From Fidelibacterota bacterium MT.SAG.3 (lineage in GTDB: Bacteria; Fidelibacterota; SORT01), in contig SORT01000011.1 in assembly GCA_004402895.1 (NCBI GenBank), positions 1 to 49,483 of the forward strand: 49,483 bases of DNA. Direction: 5' to 3'. Both the position numbers and the translations under genes were made by a program. This document shows positions 8,061 through 16,854 of this stretch, one piece after another (position 1 is the first letter of the stretch; every line of letters begins with the position of its first letter). The notes below the pieces were generated by a model, which did not search any database, was not told the DNA's origin, and saw only the letters and a list, made by a program, of their open reading frames with translations.

Positions 8061-8099
8061 CAAAACAGGCGGTACCAATTTAATGGGAAATACCGCCTG
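8061..8099 (-). terminator. Intrinsic terminator of the thiamine operon
   Basis: CAGGCGGTA and TACCGCCTG (8066-8074 and 8091-8099) form a perfect 9-bp stem. On the minus strand it is followed by TTTTG, 33 bases beyond the stop of the frameshifted barrel gene. Orientation fits termination of the leftward operon. Confidence 0.8.
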
Positions 8100-8132
8100 A
8101 ATTGGTCATCTATAAGATTCTTCTTATAGATA

Positions 8133-8913
8133 TTATTTTCTGCCTGAAACTAAATCTCCTGCGTCACTAACAATTCTTTTTATCGGCAAGTTGACATTAA
8201 CCCCTAACTTTACTTGAATATCCGAGAGCTCTGATTTCGAATTATAAAACCGTACCGCGCTGTCAAAAGAAAAATAATCATGCAAGAAATACCGTAAACC
8301 CCACAGAATTAAATAGTCGTGTGTAAAACTTACAGAGTATTCCTGCTCTTCTACGTTCACGTTTAATTTCAGTCGCGGGACGGTGGTAATATCAAATAGG
8401 AGCATAGTCGACGAATTCACCATATTGGTAAATCCGAAAAACAGCCCGTTGCCTTTTTTAGAGTGTTCATCGTTGTCCAGGTAAGAATCATAGAGAGCAA
8501 ATTCCAAAGCAAGATTTCTATATCTGAAATTAGTGAGAATAGGACCGAAATGAATAGCTGCATTTTTATACTCGAATGTACTTATCAGATAAAAAGAAGC
8601 GAAACGTGTATCAAAATTAGCGCTGGTTAAGCTTGCCGCAGCGAAATCTGCCCGAGCTTCAATATAACCGTAATTGCTTTTCTGTCCCGCCCACTCCGCC
8701 TATACCAAACCGAAAAAAATTTCTCCAGCTTCCCTGAGTATCCATTCCAAAAACGCCACCTCCGCTCAAATTAATTGAACCTGATTCTATCATCGGGGCA
8801 GCAGGTGAAACGAATAGCTGTTGAAGTTTTGCAATTCTTAAATCATCGGCAACCGCATTTGATTGGGATGTTCCAATCAGAATAATGATCGCTAATATAA
8901 ATCGGATCTGCAT
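8133..8913 (-). pseudogene. Outer-membrane beta-barrel-like protein, frameshifted
   Basis: Two frames join into one protein of about 259 residues. The first (start 8913, SD GGAGGGAG four bases upstream) has a signal peptide of about 20 residues ending in SNA and then Gly-rich strands to GIGGVGGTEK. It stops early at 8659 because of one extra base. Skipping one base in the TTTT run at 8678-8681 (AAAA in the coding strand) leads directly into SNYGYIEARADF and on to the stop at 8133. The alternating hydrophobic/aromatic strands suggest an outer-membrane barrel; no named family is evident. It lies 60 bases after the symporter gene and before the operon terminator, so it may belong to the thiamine operon. 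A sequencing error in a short homopolymer cannot be excluded. Confidence 0.7.
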
Positions 8914-8973
8914 AGCGCTCCCTCCATGTAATTACTGTATTTATGTTTTACAAGATGACACGTTAGTTACACT

Positions 8974-10389
8974 TCATGAGGAAGGTGACGGTTCCCGATT
9001 ATTTTTCAGATTGAAAAATAAGAAAAGAAAAAACGAAACGATAAGTCCGGGAAAAATAGGTTCAATACCCAATAAATAATCCGGTTCAGCGATTGTTCCA
9101 AGCATATATCCGATGGTTAATTGTAGAAATGATAAGAGAAATCCCGTTACCATGATGAGGAAAGTATGTTGCCCGTTAAGCCGGTAACGAGGGAAATAAG
9201 TCGACATCACCGGCAGTAAGAGCGCCGGAATAAGTACGCTTCCAAGTGTATACCAAATTCCTATCACGGTGGGTATCAGGTAAGCTATAAATATCGCTAA
9301 TAAAAGAGTTATAAAAATTCCGATTTTGCTGTAATAAGTAGTGTTGTCCGTAAGGTCATTTCTATATCTCCAGATCAGGTCTCTCCCAATTGTAGCGCCT
9401 GAGATCAAGGTAAGACTATCTACGGTGGACATGATTACGGAAAGGATACCAATAAAAAACAGGCCTTTTGCGATAGGGGGAAGCAAAGCCTCTGCTAACA
9501 AGGGATAAGCCTGAACCGGATCGATCCCCGGAAGCAGCATTCGGGCGTAAAGCCCGGAGGTTATTGTAAGGATGTCAAATAAAAACCAGAACCCTACTGA
9601 TATGAAAATTCCTTTCTTAGCAATAGCGGGGCTTTTTGCCGCCGCGCATCGCTGGTGAAATGCCGGGTCGATCATTGTCCAAAGCGCGATGAAGAACCAA
9701 ACGAACATGTAACCGAAACTATTTCCCCCGTGCCAGGTCAGATGTTCTTCAGGCAGAGATGAAAACAATGAACCAATTCCGCCATGTTCGCTAACCGCAA
9801 AGAACAAGAGCAAAACGAATCCGCCGAACATAAATAGAAATTGCAATTTATCCGTCAGGACAACAGCTTTGAATCCGCCTAAATATACATATAATGCGGA
9901 AAATACGGCTCCGATTATAATAGCAACGACGAGGCTCCATCCGAATATCAGTTGAAGAATTACCGCCACCATCAGTACGTATGGAGCCGGAGAGGAAATA
10001 ATGAATATTAAGATACTCCCGAGTATACCTGAATTTCTTCCGAACTGTTCATAGAGTCTATCAGGGATTGTAAGAGAATTTGCTTCTCTGATCTTTCCTG
10101 CGAGCAGCGCTCCGAACACTACGGAAAACAGGTAAAAAGGTATGCCGAATACTAAAAAAGTGGAAATTCCGTATTGATAGCTGTATTCTCCAATGCCGAG
10201 TATACCTCCATACCAAGTGACCACAAGAGTAGCTACGAACCCTGTCAAGGTCAATTGTCTGCCGGCTAAAAGAAATTCTTCCGCTTTTTTGGGTTTTCTC
10301 CTGCCTGCCCGGAATCCCAAGAAGAGAATCGTGAATAAATACGCAAAGATCAGAAATAAGTCTATGCTTGAGAAGTTTAATTTATTCAA
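8974..10389 (-). CDS. Sodium:solute symporter (SSS) family transporter, probably for thiamine
   Basis: A 471-residue inner-membrane protein with about 13 hydrophobic segments, the length and pattern of the SSS (sodium/solute symporter) family. Family features include GRRKPKKAEEFLLAGR after the first helix, then a long run of paired helices with short loops. Its start overlaps the stop of the thiamine diphosphokinase gene by eight bases, giving tight translational coupling. Both follow a TPP riboswitch and a TonB-dependent receptor. The substrate is therefore inferred to be thiamine or a thiamine precursor; SSS members have been proposed as thiamine carriers in THI-element regulons of other bacteria. 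Sequence alone does not fix the substrate. Confidence 0.85.
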   Translation of the reverse strand: MNKLNFSSIDLFLIFAYLFTILFLGFRAGRRKPKKAEEFLLAGRQLTLTGFVATLVVTWYGGILGIGEYSYQYGISTFLVFGIPFYLFSVVFGALLAGKIREANSLTIPDRLYEQFGRNSGILGSILIFIISSPAPYVLMVAVILQLIFGWSLVVAIIIGAVFSALYVYLGGFKAVVLTDKLQFLFMFGGFVLLLFFAVSEHGGIGSLFSSLPEEHLTWHGGNSFGYMFVWFFIALWTMIDPAFHQRCAAAKSPAIAKKGIFISVGFWFLFDILTITSGLYARMLLPGIDPVQAYPLLAEALLPPIAKGLFFIGILSVIMSTVDSLTLISGATIGRDLIWRYRNDLTDNTTYYSKIGIFITLLLAIFIAYLIPTVIGIWYTLGSVLIPALLLPVMSTYFPRYRLNGQHTFLIMVTGFLLSFLQLTIGYMLGTIAEPDYLLGIEPIFPGLIVSFFLFLFFNLKNNREPSPSS

Positions 10390-11038
10390 TTATAGGAGTA
10401 CCGTCACTCATCTCGAAAAGTTTGAAAAGGAAAACACCGTTTCCTTCAACCTCTATCGTCACGGGTGAAAATGCCACTTCGTTGCTGATTCCAAAAGGGC
10501 TAAAAAGCAAAGATTCCTCGTTGAGTTCCCATTTCAACCCCTTTGTCGTCAGGGAAGAATTTCCTCCAATGACCATTAATGACAATTTTCTTCCAATCTG
10601 AGATTCAAATGAAATAGAATCTTTTATGAACAGAATTTCAGAATTGTTATCAATAATGTTGATTTTAATGAGATCGGTATAACGAGTCAATAAGCTAAGG
10701 TTAGCAAGAGTATGGTCTATCCTTTTTCCTGTAGCGCCAAGTAAAATGAGCTCATCTACACCTTGTGAGAGCTCGTAATTTATAATTTTGATTGAGTCCG
10801 TGCCATTTTCATCACTCTCTTTGATGACTTCAACATCTTTGAAATGCTGTAGAGTATCGGGGAGGATGGAATCCAAATCTCCTAAAATCAGATCCGGTGT
10901 AATATCAATGTCTACCAAATTATTAGCGCCGCCGTCCGCGCAAACTATTCTATCAGCTGACTCGATCTGTTTTCTTATCCTGTCGTTAAAAACAAAATCT
11001 CCATTCGCTATGATGACCGATTTCAGGGGGTTGTTCAA
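10382..11038 (-). CDS. Thiamine diphosphokinase
   Basis: A 218-residue cytoplasmic enzyme that transfers pyrophosphate from ATP to thiamine to form TPP. Family motifs are CADGGANNL, then PDLILGDLDS with the catalytic acidic residues, a D-x-x-K pair in GTDSIKI, and ATGKRIDHTLANL. Length matches bacterial THI80-type kinases. It starts inside the stop codon of the receptor gene (ATGA overlap) and its own end overlaps the symporter start. With the upstream TPP riboswitch this makes a salvage unit: import through the outer and inner membranes, then trapping by pyrophosphorylation. Confidence 0.95.
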   Translation of the reverse strand: MNNPLKSVIIANGDFVFNDRIRKQIESADRIVCADGGANNLVDIDITPDLILGDLDSILPDTLQHFKDVEVIKESDENGTDSIKIINYELSQGVDELILLGATGKRIDHTLANLSLLTRYTDLIKINIIDNNSEILFIKDSISFESQIGRKLSLMVIGGNSSLTTKGLKWELNEESLLFSPFGISNEVAFSPVTIEVEGNGVFLFKLFEMSDGTPIIE

Positions 11039-13482
11039 AATTTAACTGTCACCGTTATCGAGGTATTTCTGACCGCTGCGGGAATATATTCGGGAATAAA
11101 TCCCTCATAGTAGTACACGTAACCGCTGGTTTCATATTTAGTGCTGAAAATATTGTCCACATTGAGTTGCAAATGAAGGGGCATTTTTACACCCTCTGTA
11201 AGGTCATAGCTCATAAAGAGACTGGAAACGTTGTAGCCATCGATCGAAAGCGCTTCTGTCTCTGAATTATCGAGATACTGTCTTCCCACAAACCTTGTTC
11301 CTATGAACGAAGAAAATGCCTTATTTCTATACCCTGCTTTCAATCCGGCGAGATATCCGGGAAACCCTCCTATCTGGTTATCCGACCGGTCAAAAAAGGG
11401 AATTAGGTTCCCTGATTCGTCATATACGTATTCTACGACTTCATTGTAGGCTACGAAGTAATTATCATTCAAACTAAGATTCCCGGAGATATAAAAGCCC
11501 CTTGAATTAGACGCAAAGGCATCGACTTCTATCCCTCTGTGTACCGATTTTTTGGCGTTGTAATAAATCGGTAAACCGATATCGTCGCGCAGTCCCGTCT
11601 GTACTATCTCGTCTCTAATATCCATCCAGAAGATATTGACCTTCACATATCCCGAAGAATTCCGCAACATACCTCCCAGTTCGTAATCGTAAAGCGTTTC
11701 TGCGTCTATTAGCGGGTCATCGAAATTCAACGTATTGTCTGAATTGGCTCCAAAGCGTGGAGTTGTGTCGATGTCGTTTGCATCATAAACGTCGGAATCC
11801 TTAGGTTCTCGTTTTGCAACGGAGAAGTTTGCAAAGGCGCTTATATTTTCATTTACTTGTTGGTTAATACCCATTCGTGGCGAAAGAAAATTGTAATTCA
11901 GACTGTATTCATAGTCGTTTCTGAATCCACCAATGATTTCCTGGTCGAAATTGGAATTTAATCGCTGAAACTGCAAGTCGAATATCAGATCGGTCTTCTC
12001 ACTTAGACCATATACTGCATGGGTATAAACGGTTGCAGATAATTTATCGGTTTGATAACCATAATATTTGTTGTTGGGTGGCGTCAGATTATTCTCTTTT
12101 ACCCAAGTTACTTCCCCCCAGTGCTTTGCGCCGAATAAGCTCAATTCTCCACCAATGGTAAACGACCAGTTTTCTCTAAATATTGTCAATCTTGGAAGCC
12201 ATCCCCATTGCCACTTGTCAACGATCTGCTTTCTCAGTAAATCGGATCTGCTTGAATCGACTAAGACGAGGTTATATTCGTCAGGTTTCCTGTTGAACTT
12301 GTAATCCAGAAAAAATCCATCACCCTTAACGTGGAATAGTGTGTTTTCAAGTCTAACGTTTTTGGACACTTTCCAATCGTTGAGGAGCTGATAGTGACTT
12401 TGCAGAAAATCGTCCTTCTGTTCATCGAAAAAACCGTTAGATTCGCTTGGAGAATAATAATTTGTTCGGCGTTCATTTTCATCTTCCAACTTATCTTTTG
12501 AAATTCCAAACCATGCGAATTTTGCCACCAGTGGTCCCCCGAAAACGTTGAAAGTGGTGGTCATATCACGATCGTAACGGGTGCCGGAGAGGAAATAAGA
12601 CCATGAATCTACTCCTGAATCATTTCGGTATCCGCCCGTTTCGAGCTTTGAAAACCTGCCGTATGTCGAGTATGTGTTGTTGATAATTCCAGTTCCATAA
12701 GAAAAATTCAACCTGCGGGTATTGTAGCTGCCCCATGTCCCTGATAGTTTCATTCCCGGTTCTGTGCCGGCGCCTTTCGTCAGTATATTTACCGAACCGC
12801 CTATAGCTGCTGTGCCGTACAAAGAATTTCCCACGCCTCTTTGCACTTGTATATCTTGAACGTTTCCGGAAAGATCGGCAATATCATAAAAATAAGTGAC
12901 ATGATCCTCGGGGTCGTTCAGCGGGACGCCATTTATCGTCACGGCAATCCGTGTGGCATCGAACCCCCTGATTTTTATCTCGGAATAACCCATGCCGTTC
13001 CCGGTATAGGAGTAAGAATAGAGACTCGGGACTTCATCTAAAAGCAGTGGAATTTCTTGAGAAGAATATTTTTCCGACAAAGTCCTTGAATCGATGTTGC
13101 TGAAAGCGATAGGTGTCTTTCCGGTAACGGCTCGACTGCCGCTTATCACTACATTCTCTCCTTCAAGAGTCCTGGATGTCAGGGAAAATGTTATTTTAAT
13201 ATTTTTTGACTCGGCAGTAATCAGCTGTTTTTCTATTTCGTAACCGATGACACTAACGCTGATAGTGTAATTTCCTAAGGGTAGATTCCGAATGGAAAAT
13301 AGACCATTTTTATCTGAAGCTCCACCAAAGGAAGTCTTTTCTATTAAAATATTTGCTCCCTGTAAGGGCTCACCGGTATTTGAATTAACTACTTTACCGG
13401 TGACATCAATAAACGATTGTCCATTTGAGACCAATGGAAATGCAAAAAGCATTATAACTGTTGAAAGTGTTTTGAGAATCAT
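11035..13482 (-). CDS. TonB-dependent outer-membrane receptor, probably for thiamine
   Basis: An 815-residue receptor. A signal peptide (about 1-21) leads into a carboxypeptidase-regulatory-like beta sandwich (about 23-108, starting VTGKVVNSNTGEPLQGANI), then the plug (about 120-235, with DEVPSLYSYSYTGNGMG and LYGTAAIGGSVNI) and a 22-strand barrel ending in the usual terminal aromatic (TVTVKF). It takes up a large or scarce solute across the outer membrane with TonB energy. The TPP riboswitch immediately upstream and the thiamine diphosphokinase directly downstream indicate thiamine or its phosphates as ligand, as for the riboswitch-controlled receptors of Bacteroidetes. The ribosome binding site GGAGG lies in the 3' end of the riboswitch. 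Confidence 0.92.
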   Translation of the reverse strand: MILKTLSTVIMLFAFPLVSNGQSFIDVTGKVVNSNTGEPLQGANILIEKTSFGGASDKNGLFSIRNLPLGNYTISVSVIGYEIEKQLITAESKNIKITFSLTSRTLEGENVVISGSRAVTGKTPIAFSNIDSRTLSEKYSSQEIPLLLDEVPSLYSYSYTGNGMGYSEIKIRGFDATRIAVTINGVPLNDPEDHVTYFYDIADLSGNVQDIQVQRGVGNSLYGTAAIGGSVNILTKGAGTEPGMKLSGTWGSYNTRRLNFSYGTGIINNTYSTYGRFSKLETGGYRNDSGVDSWSYFLSGTRYDRDMTTTFNVFGGPLVAKFAWFGISKDKLEDENERRTNYYSPSESNGFFDEQKDDFLQSHYQLLNDWKVSKNVRLENTLFHVKGDGFFLDYKFNRKPDEYNLVLVDSSRSDLLRKQIVDKWQWGWLPRLTIFRENWSFTIGGELSLFGAKHWGEVTWVKENNLTPPNNKYYGYQTDKLSATVYTHAVYGLSEKTDLIFDLQFQRLNSNFDQEIIGGFRNDYEYSLNYNFLSPRMGINQQVNENISAFANFSVAKREPKDSDVYDANDIDTTPRFGANSDNTLNFDDPLIDAETLYDYELGGMLRNSSGYVKVNIFWMDIRDEIVQTGLRDDIGLPIYYNAKKSVHRGIEVDAFASNSRGFYISGNLSLNDNYFVAYNEVVEYVYDESGNLIPFFDRSDNQIGGFPGYLAGLKAGYRNKAFSSFIGTRFVGRQYLDNSETEALSIDGYNVSSLFMSYDLTEGVKMPLHLQLNVDNIFSTKYETSGYVYYYEGFIPEYIPAAVRNTSITVTVKF

Positions 13483-13486
13483 ATTT

Positions 13487-13570
13487 CCTCCCTCCGCCGG
13501 TATTATCCGGATCAGGTTTTAAGGGTATACTCTCAGGCAGTTTATATAAGTCCACCACCCCTGTTTGTTT
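13487..13570 (-). ncRNA. TPP riboswitch (THI element)
   Basis: On the minus strand the conserved THI-box elements appear in order. GGGGTG starts P2 near 13561, CTGAGA lies at 13536-13531, then ATACCC closes P2. ACCTGATCCGGATAATACC and GGCGGAGGGA follow at 13517-13489, with CCGG arms around the ATAATA loop of P5. The conserved 3' end overlaps the receptor's Shine-Dalgarno GGAGG (13491-13487), four bases before the ATG at 13482. TPP binding should therefore hide the ribosome binding site, i.e. translational repression. I saw no separate terminator hairpin between aptamer and start codon. Confidence 0.95.
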
Positions 13571-13603
13571 CTTTAATTTATAATAAGTTAAGGCTTAATG
13601 CAA
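13570..13603 (-). promoter_or_regulatory. Candidate promoter of the thiamine operon
   Basis: On the minus strand TTGCAT (13603-13598) and TATAAA (13582-13577) are separated by 15 bases, and the predicted start near 13570 is just before the riboswitch. The spacing is shorter than ideal, so this is tentative. Confidence 0.35.
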
Positions 13604-13616
13604 GAGGGGAATTAAA

Positions 13617-13937
13617 TCAGTGATTATATACGAAAGTGATGACTTCAGGTGTGAGTTTGAAAACTATTATCAACCCATAGGAGATCCAGAGAACGATTTT
13701 CCCCCAATTCCTTTTTTCATGCGATTCGCTGCTACCTTTGCCGTATTCGAGGTAATAAGCGATACCGAGCAATAATATGGTGGCGCTGACGTTATAGAGC
13801 CGGTACTCGGCGAACCAGGAACCGATATCAGAGCTGTTAAGTCCCACTAAACTTAGAGTAGCGGGTCCGACACAGCAGAGCGTGGACATGAATCCTGTGC
13901 CAATCGCCGCAACGGATGCGAAGAGGCTCCAAATCAA
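13617..13937 (-). CDS. MerT-like mercuric/metal ion membrane transporter
   Basis: A 106-residue protein with three hydrophobic helices. The first carries the vicinal pair C21-C22 in STLCCVGPATLSLVGL, matching the SACCLGP-type motif of MerT, which accepts Hg(II) from MerP and brings it into the cytoplasm. A second cysteine pair on the cytoplasmic loop, present in classical MerT, is missing. It lies 32 bases after the LD-carboxypeptidase gene and before the riboswitch. A MerP-like protein is encoded 9 kb away at 4485. Since merA and merR are not here, the true metal is uncertain. Confidence 0.7.
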   Translation of the reverse strand: MIWSLFASVAAIGTGFMSTLCCVGPATLSLVGLNSSDIGSWFAEYRLYNVSATILLLGIAYYLEYGKGSSESHEKRNWGKIVLWISYGLIIVFKLTPEVITFVYNH

Positions 13938-13969
13938 AATCTATTTACCATATTTGAGATTCCACCGTA

Positions 13970-14881
13970 TTAAACCAAACTAAAATTCGGCGGGTCAGTG
14001 ATTAGTTTCGCGCGCATTCCTATAGGCAGAGTGACTCGTTTCTTAATATGACCATAAGCGAAATTCATAACAACGGGGAAGTCATATCCTTCAAGCGCGG
14101 AATCGAGAATTGACTTTAATCCGTCAATGGGATCTATCTCCTCCGGGAAACAATCATTAAATTCGCCGAGAACCAATCCTGATATCTTGTCGAATATGCC
14201 TTGATACCGGAGGTGATGAAAATGCCTGTCAAGTCTGCCGATATTCTCTCCTACGTCTTCCAATACTAATATAGCTCCTTCTAAATCAGGAACATAAGAT
14301 GTGCCGAAATAGGGGAGTAAAACTGTAAGCGTGCCTCCAAATATGTTACCTTCGGCATTTCCCTTTTTATAAACTATCAACGGTTGTTCTTGAGGGTTAT
14401 CAATGAGCGGATGTCCCATAAGCATTCTCCAAAGCAGCTCCTCAGAGAAAGTGTCGAAATTTTCACTCATATCGCTTGCGACCATCGGACCTGAAAAGGT
14501 GATGACTCCAGATTTTGCTAATATCGCGGAAGAAAGCGCTGAGATATCGCTATAGCCAACAAGAATCTTAGGAATATCACTGATAAGATCATAGTCTATT
14601 TTTGGTAAAATCCGTTGTATTCCGTATCCGCCGCGTACGCAAAAGAGTGCCTTAACATCTTTATCTGCCCAAAATTCATTAAAAGAGCGTATTCGAAGCT
14701 CATCACTCCCTGCCATGTGTCCTGATTGCTCGAATAGGTTATCCGCGGTCTTGACAATGAATCCCTTGTCCCTGAGATACTCAATTCCTTTCAAGGCTTT
14801 ATCTTCAGCTGCCGCGGAGCAGGGGGCAATTACAGCTATCGTATCCCCGACTTGTATTGAGGGAGGCATCTTATATTTCAT
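13970..14881 (-). CDS. ldcA: LD-carboxypeptidase (peptidase family S66)
   Basis: A 303-residue cytoplasmic serine peptidase of the LdcA/MccF family, which trims the terminal D-Ala from murein tetrapeptides during cell-wall recycling or cleaves microcin C-like conjugates. The catalytic triad can be placed: S111 in GYSDIS, E208 in LVLEDVGE and H278 in AYGHIKKR, with family spacing. The substrate-loop motif RGGYG is at 83-87. No signal peptide is present. It leads a short minus-strand group with the MerT-like gene. LdcA is favoured over MccF by length and by the absence of any microcin genes. Confidence 0.93.
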   Translation of the reverse strand: MKYKMPPSIQVGDTIAVIAPCSAAAEDKALKGIEYLRDKGFIVKTADNLFEQSGHMAGSDELRIRSFNEFWADKDVKALFCVRGGYGIQRILPKIDYDLISDIPKILVGYSDISALSSAILAKSGVITFSGPMVASDMSENFDTFSEELLWRMLMGHPLIDNPQEQPLIVYKKGNAEGNIFGGTLTVLLPYFGTSYVPDLEGAILVLEDVGENIGRLDRHFHHLRYQGIFDKISGLVLGEFNDCFPEEIDPIDGLKSILDSALEGYDFPVVMNFAYGHIKKRVTLPIGMRAKLITDPPNFSLV

Positions 14882-15030
14882 TGTTCAGCATCGGTTTATT
14901 CCTGATATCAAGCGTTGAAACTAATAAGCGATATATGAAATCTCAAGTTAAATCGCCTTGCACGTTAGCCGGCTGTGGATTTACATTAAATAATTCTTTC
15001 CATCTATATTCTATTTAAAACGGAGGAATG

Positions 15031-15672
15031 ATGATAAATATAGTTTGGCTTTTTCTGATCGTGGTTGGAATCGGAGTTGCGATCATTAACTCAGTGATCA
15101 CAGGCGATCTCGAACCACTCAAAGAAGTTACATCAAGCGCATTCAACATGAGTAAGACATCGATCGAGATAGCCATAGGATTGATAGGACTCATGATGTT
15201 GTGGCTCGGGTTGATGAAACTCGCTGAGGAATCGGGATTGATAAATATATTAGCAAGGATGTTAAAACCAGTTATGACACGGCTTTTCCCTGACGTTCCT
15301 GCAGACCATCCAGCCATGGGAGCAATGATAATGAACATCTCCGCAAATATGCTGGGGTTAGGCAATGCGGCAACTCCCCTTGGACTGAAGGCGATGATGG
15401 AGCTTCAAAAGCTGAACAAGAACCAAGAATCGGCAACGAACGCAATGGCAACGTTTTTAGCGTTGAACGCTTCAAGCGTGACGATAATACCTTCGACAGT
15501 AATTGCGATCCGTGTGGCTACAGGGTCAGCGGACCCGGCGCGTGTGATCGGGACGATCCTCTTTGCTACGACTTGCTCGACAGTCGTAGCGGTAACATTA
15601 GCCAGACTGTTAGGGAAGATGAAACGGTACAAAGTTGATTCCAATCCACAAACTGAACAACAAAACGCATAG
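15031..15672 (+). CDS. SpmA-like nucleoside-recognition (Gate) domain membrane protein
   Basis: A protein of about 213 residues with several membrane helices and the SpmA signature region GAMIMNISANMLGLGNAATPLGLKAM (in part: MLGLGNAATP). I chose the second of two adjacent ATGs because the GGAGGA box lies at the right distance from it. SpmA and SpmB act in spore core dehydration in Bacillus, but the pair is common in non-sporulating bacteria, where the role is unknown; a transport or gating function is proposed from the domain. The SpmB partner follows after 11 bases. Confidence 0.88.
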   Translation: MINIVWLFLIVVGIGVAIINSVITGDLEPLKEVTSSAFNMSKTSIEIAIGLIGLMMLWLGLMKLAEESGLINILARMLKPVMTRLFPDVPADHPAMGAMIMNISANMLGLGNAATPLGLKAMMELQKLNKNQESATNAMATFLALNASSVTIIPSTVIAIRVATGSADPARVIGTILFATTCSTVVAVTLARLLGKMKRYKVDSNPQTEQQNA

Positions 15673-15683
15673 GAGGGAGCGCA

Positions 15684-16220
15684 ATGTTTCTAACAATCAT
15701 AGAATGGATCTCAGCCTTGGCTATACCGCTTGTTCTCCTCTTCATTCCGCTTTATGCTTACTATAAAAAGATAAAAGTTTATGAAGTCTTTGTGGAGGGA
15801 GCGAAGGAAGGATTCAACGTAGCTGTTAAAATTATGCCATTTCTCGTGGCTATACTTGTGTCGGTTGGAATATTTCGGGCATCGGGAGCTCTTGATTATA
15901 TCACGACACTGCTTGCGCCCGTAACTACACTTATCGGAATGCCGCCGGAAACAATTCCTATGGCTTTCATGATGCCGCTCTCGGGCAGCGGAGCTATAGG
16001 AGTGATGACAGACCTGCTCAGCACATATGGACCGGATTCTTTTATAGGACTACTGACTTCAAGCATGATGGGTTCCACAGAGACCACTTTTTATATTCTC
16101 GCGGTCTATTTCGGTTCGGTCGGTGTAAAGAACGGAAGACATACTCTTCCTGCGGCGCTTGCAGGTAACATAGCGGGAATTCTCGCAGCTGTGCTTATAA
16201 GCAACTTAGTATTCAGATAA
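15684..16220 (+). CDS. SpmB-like nucleoside-recognition (Gate) domain membrane protein
   Basis: A 178-residue inner-membrane protein with about five helices, the expected length of SpmB. Signatures are GAKEGFNVAVKIMPFLVA near residues 40-57, MPLSGSGAIGVM and SSMMGSTETTFY. It starts 11 bases after SpmA with an AGGAGGGAG box, so the two are co-translated and probably form one complex. No other sporulation gene occurs in the window and the surrounding genes are Gram-negative, so a spore function is unlikely. Confidence 0.9.
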   Translation: MFLTIIEWISALAIPLVLLFIPLYAYYKKIKVYEVFVEGAKEGFNVAVKIMPFLVAILVSVGIFRASGALDYITTLLAPVTTLIGMPPETIPMAFMMPLSGSGAIGVMTDLLSTYGPDSFIGLLTSSMMGSTETTFYILAVYFGSVGVKNGRHTLPAALAGNIAGILAAVLISNLVFR

Positions 16221-16288
16221 AAGCTCTTTCTCTTTGACATTGCTTTTTCTGCTTCATAAGCTATACCAATGAAAACGAAGAGAAATAA

Positions 16289-16825
16289 TTGGCTGAACTG
16301 AAGAACACAGGCGTTATTGAAATAAATTACTGCGCTGAGTGCGGTAGCGACGAGATAGAAAAGAAAAAGATTGACGGGAGAGAACGTTCAATTTGTCAAA
16401 ACTGCGGCAGAGTATTTTACAGGAATCCGATTCCATCCGTAGTCGGCATTTCGATAATCAACGAAGAAATATTACTCGTTAAAAGAGGCGTAGAACCTGA
16501 TATCGGTTCGTGGTGTCTACCGGGCGGATTTATGGAATTGGGTGAGACTACGGAAGAGGCTGTAATACGAGAGCTTTACGAAGAAATAGGACTGAAAGTA
16601 ACCCCCGGGGAAATCATCACAATTGACACTACTATCGGCGGTTTTTACGGGGATGTAGTCGTGATCGCCTACGGAATAGAATTAGAGGGTAAGGATTTTA
16701 TTGCGGGTGATGATGCTCTCGAAGTGCAGTATTTTCCAAATGCCCAAATGCCCAATCTCACTTTTTACAGTCATAAACTGATAATTGACAGGACATTTGA
16801 TAATCTAAAAGCAAAAATAAATTGA
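16289..16825 (+). CDS. NUDIX hydrolase with N-terminal zinc ribbon
   Basis: A 178-residue cytoplasmic hydrolase. A zinc ribbon is formed by C15, C18, C36 and C39. The NUDIX box runs from G80 to G101 with E86, R94, E95, E98 and E99 all kept, so it should cleave a nucleoside diphosphate linked to another moiety, such as ADP-ribose, NADH or a sugar nucleotide. The zinc ribbon resembles NudC-type enzymes, though the protein is much shorter than NudC. The start is TTG; an ATG 21 bases upstream is in another frame. It ends 29 bases from the convergent flavoprotein gene. Confidence 0.9.
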   Translation: MAELKNTGVIEINYCAECGSDEIEKKKIDGRERSICQNCGRVFYRNPIPSVVGISIINEEILLVKRGVEPDIGSWCLPGGFMELGETTEEAVIRELYEEIGLKVTPGEIITIDTTIGGFYGDVVVIAYGIELEGKDFIAGDDALEVQYFPNAQMPNLTFYSHKLIIDRTFDNLKAKIN

Positions 16826-16854
16826 GAGGGAGCAATACCTCTTTCAGTGAATTC

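Noticed and set aside
13521-13536. GAGAGTATACCC in the riboswitch as a third AGTATACT operator
   Set aside because: It is part of the conserved TPP aptamer core and only resembles the palindromes at 26860 and 26897.
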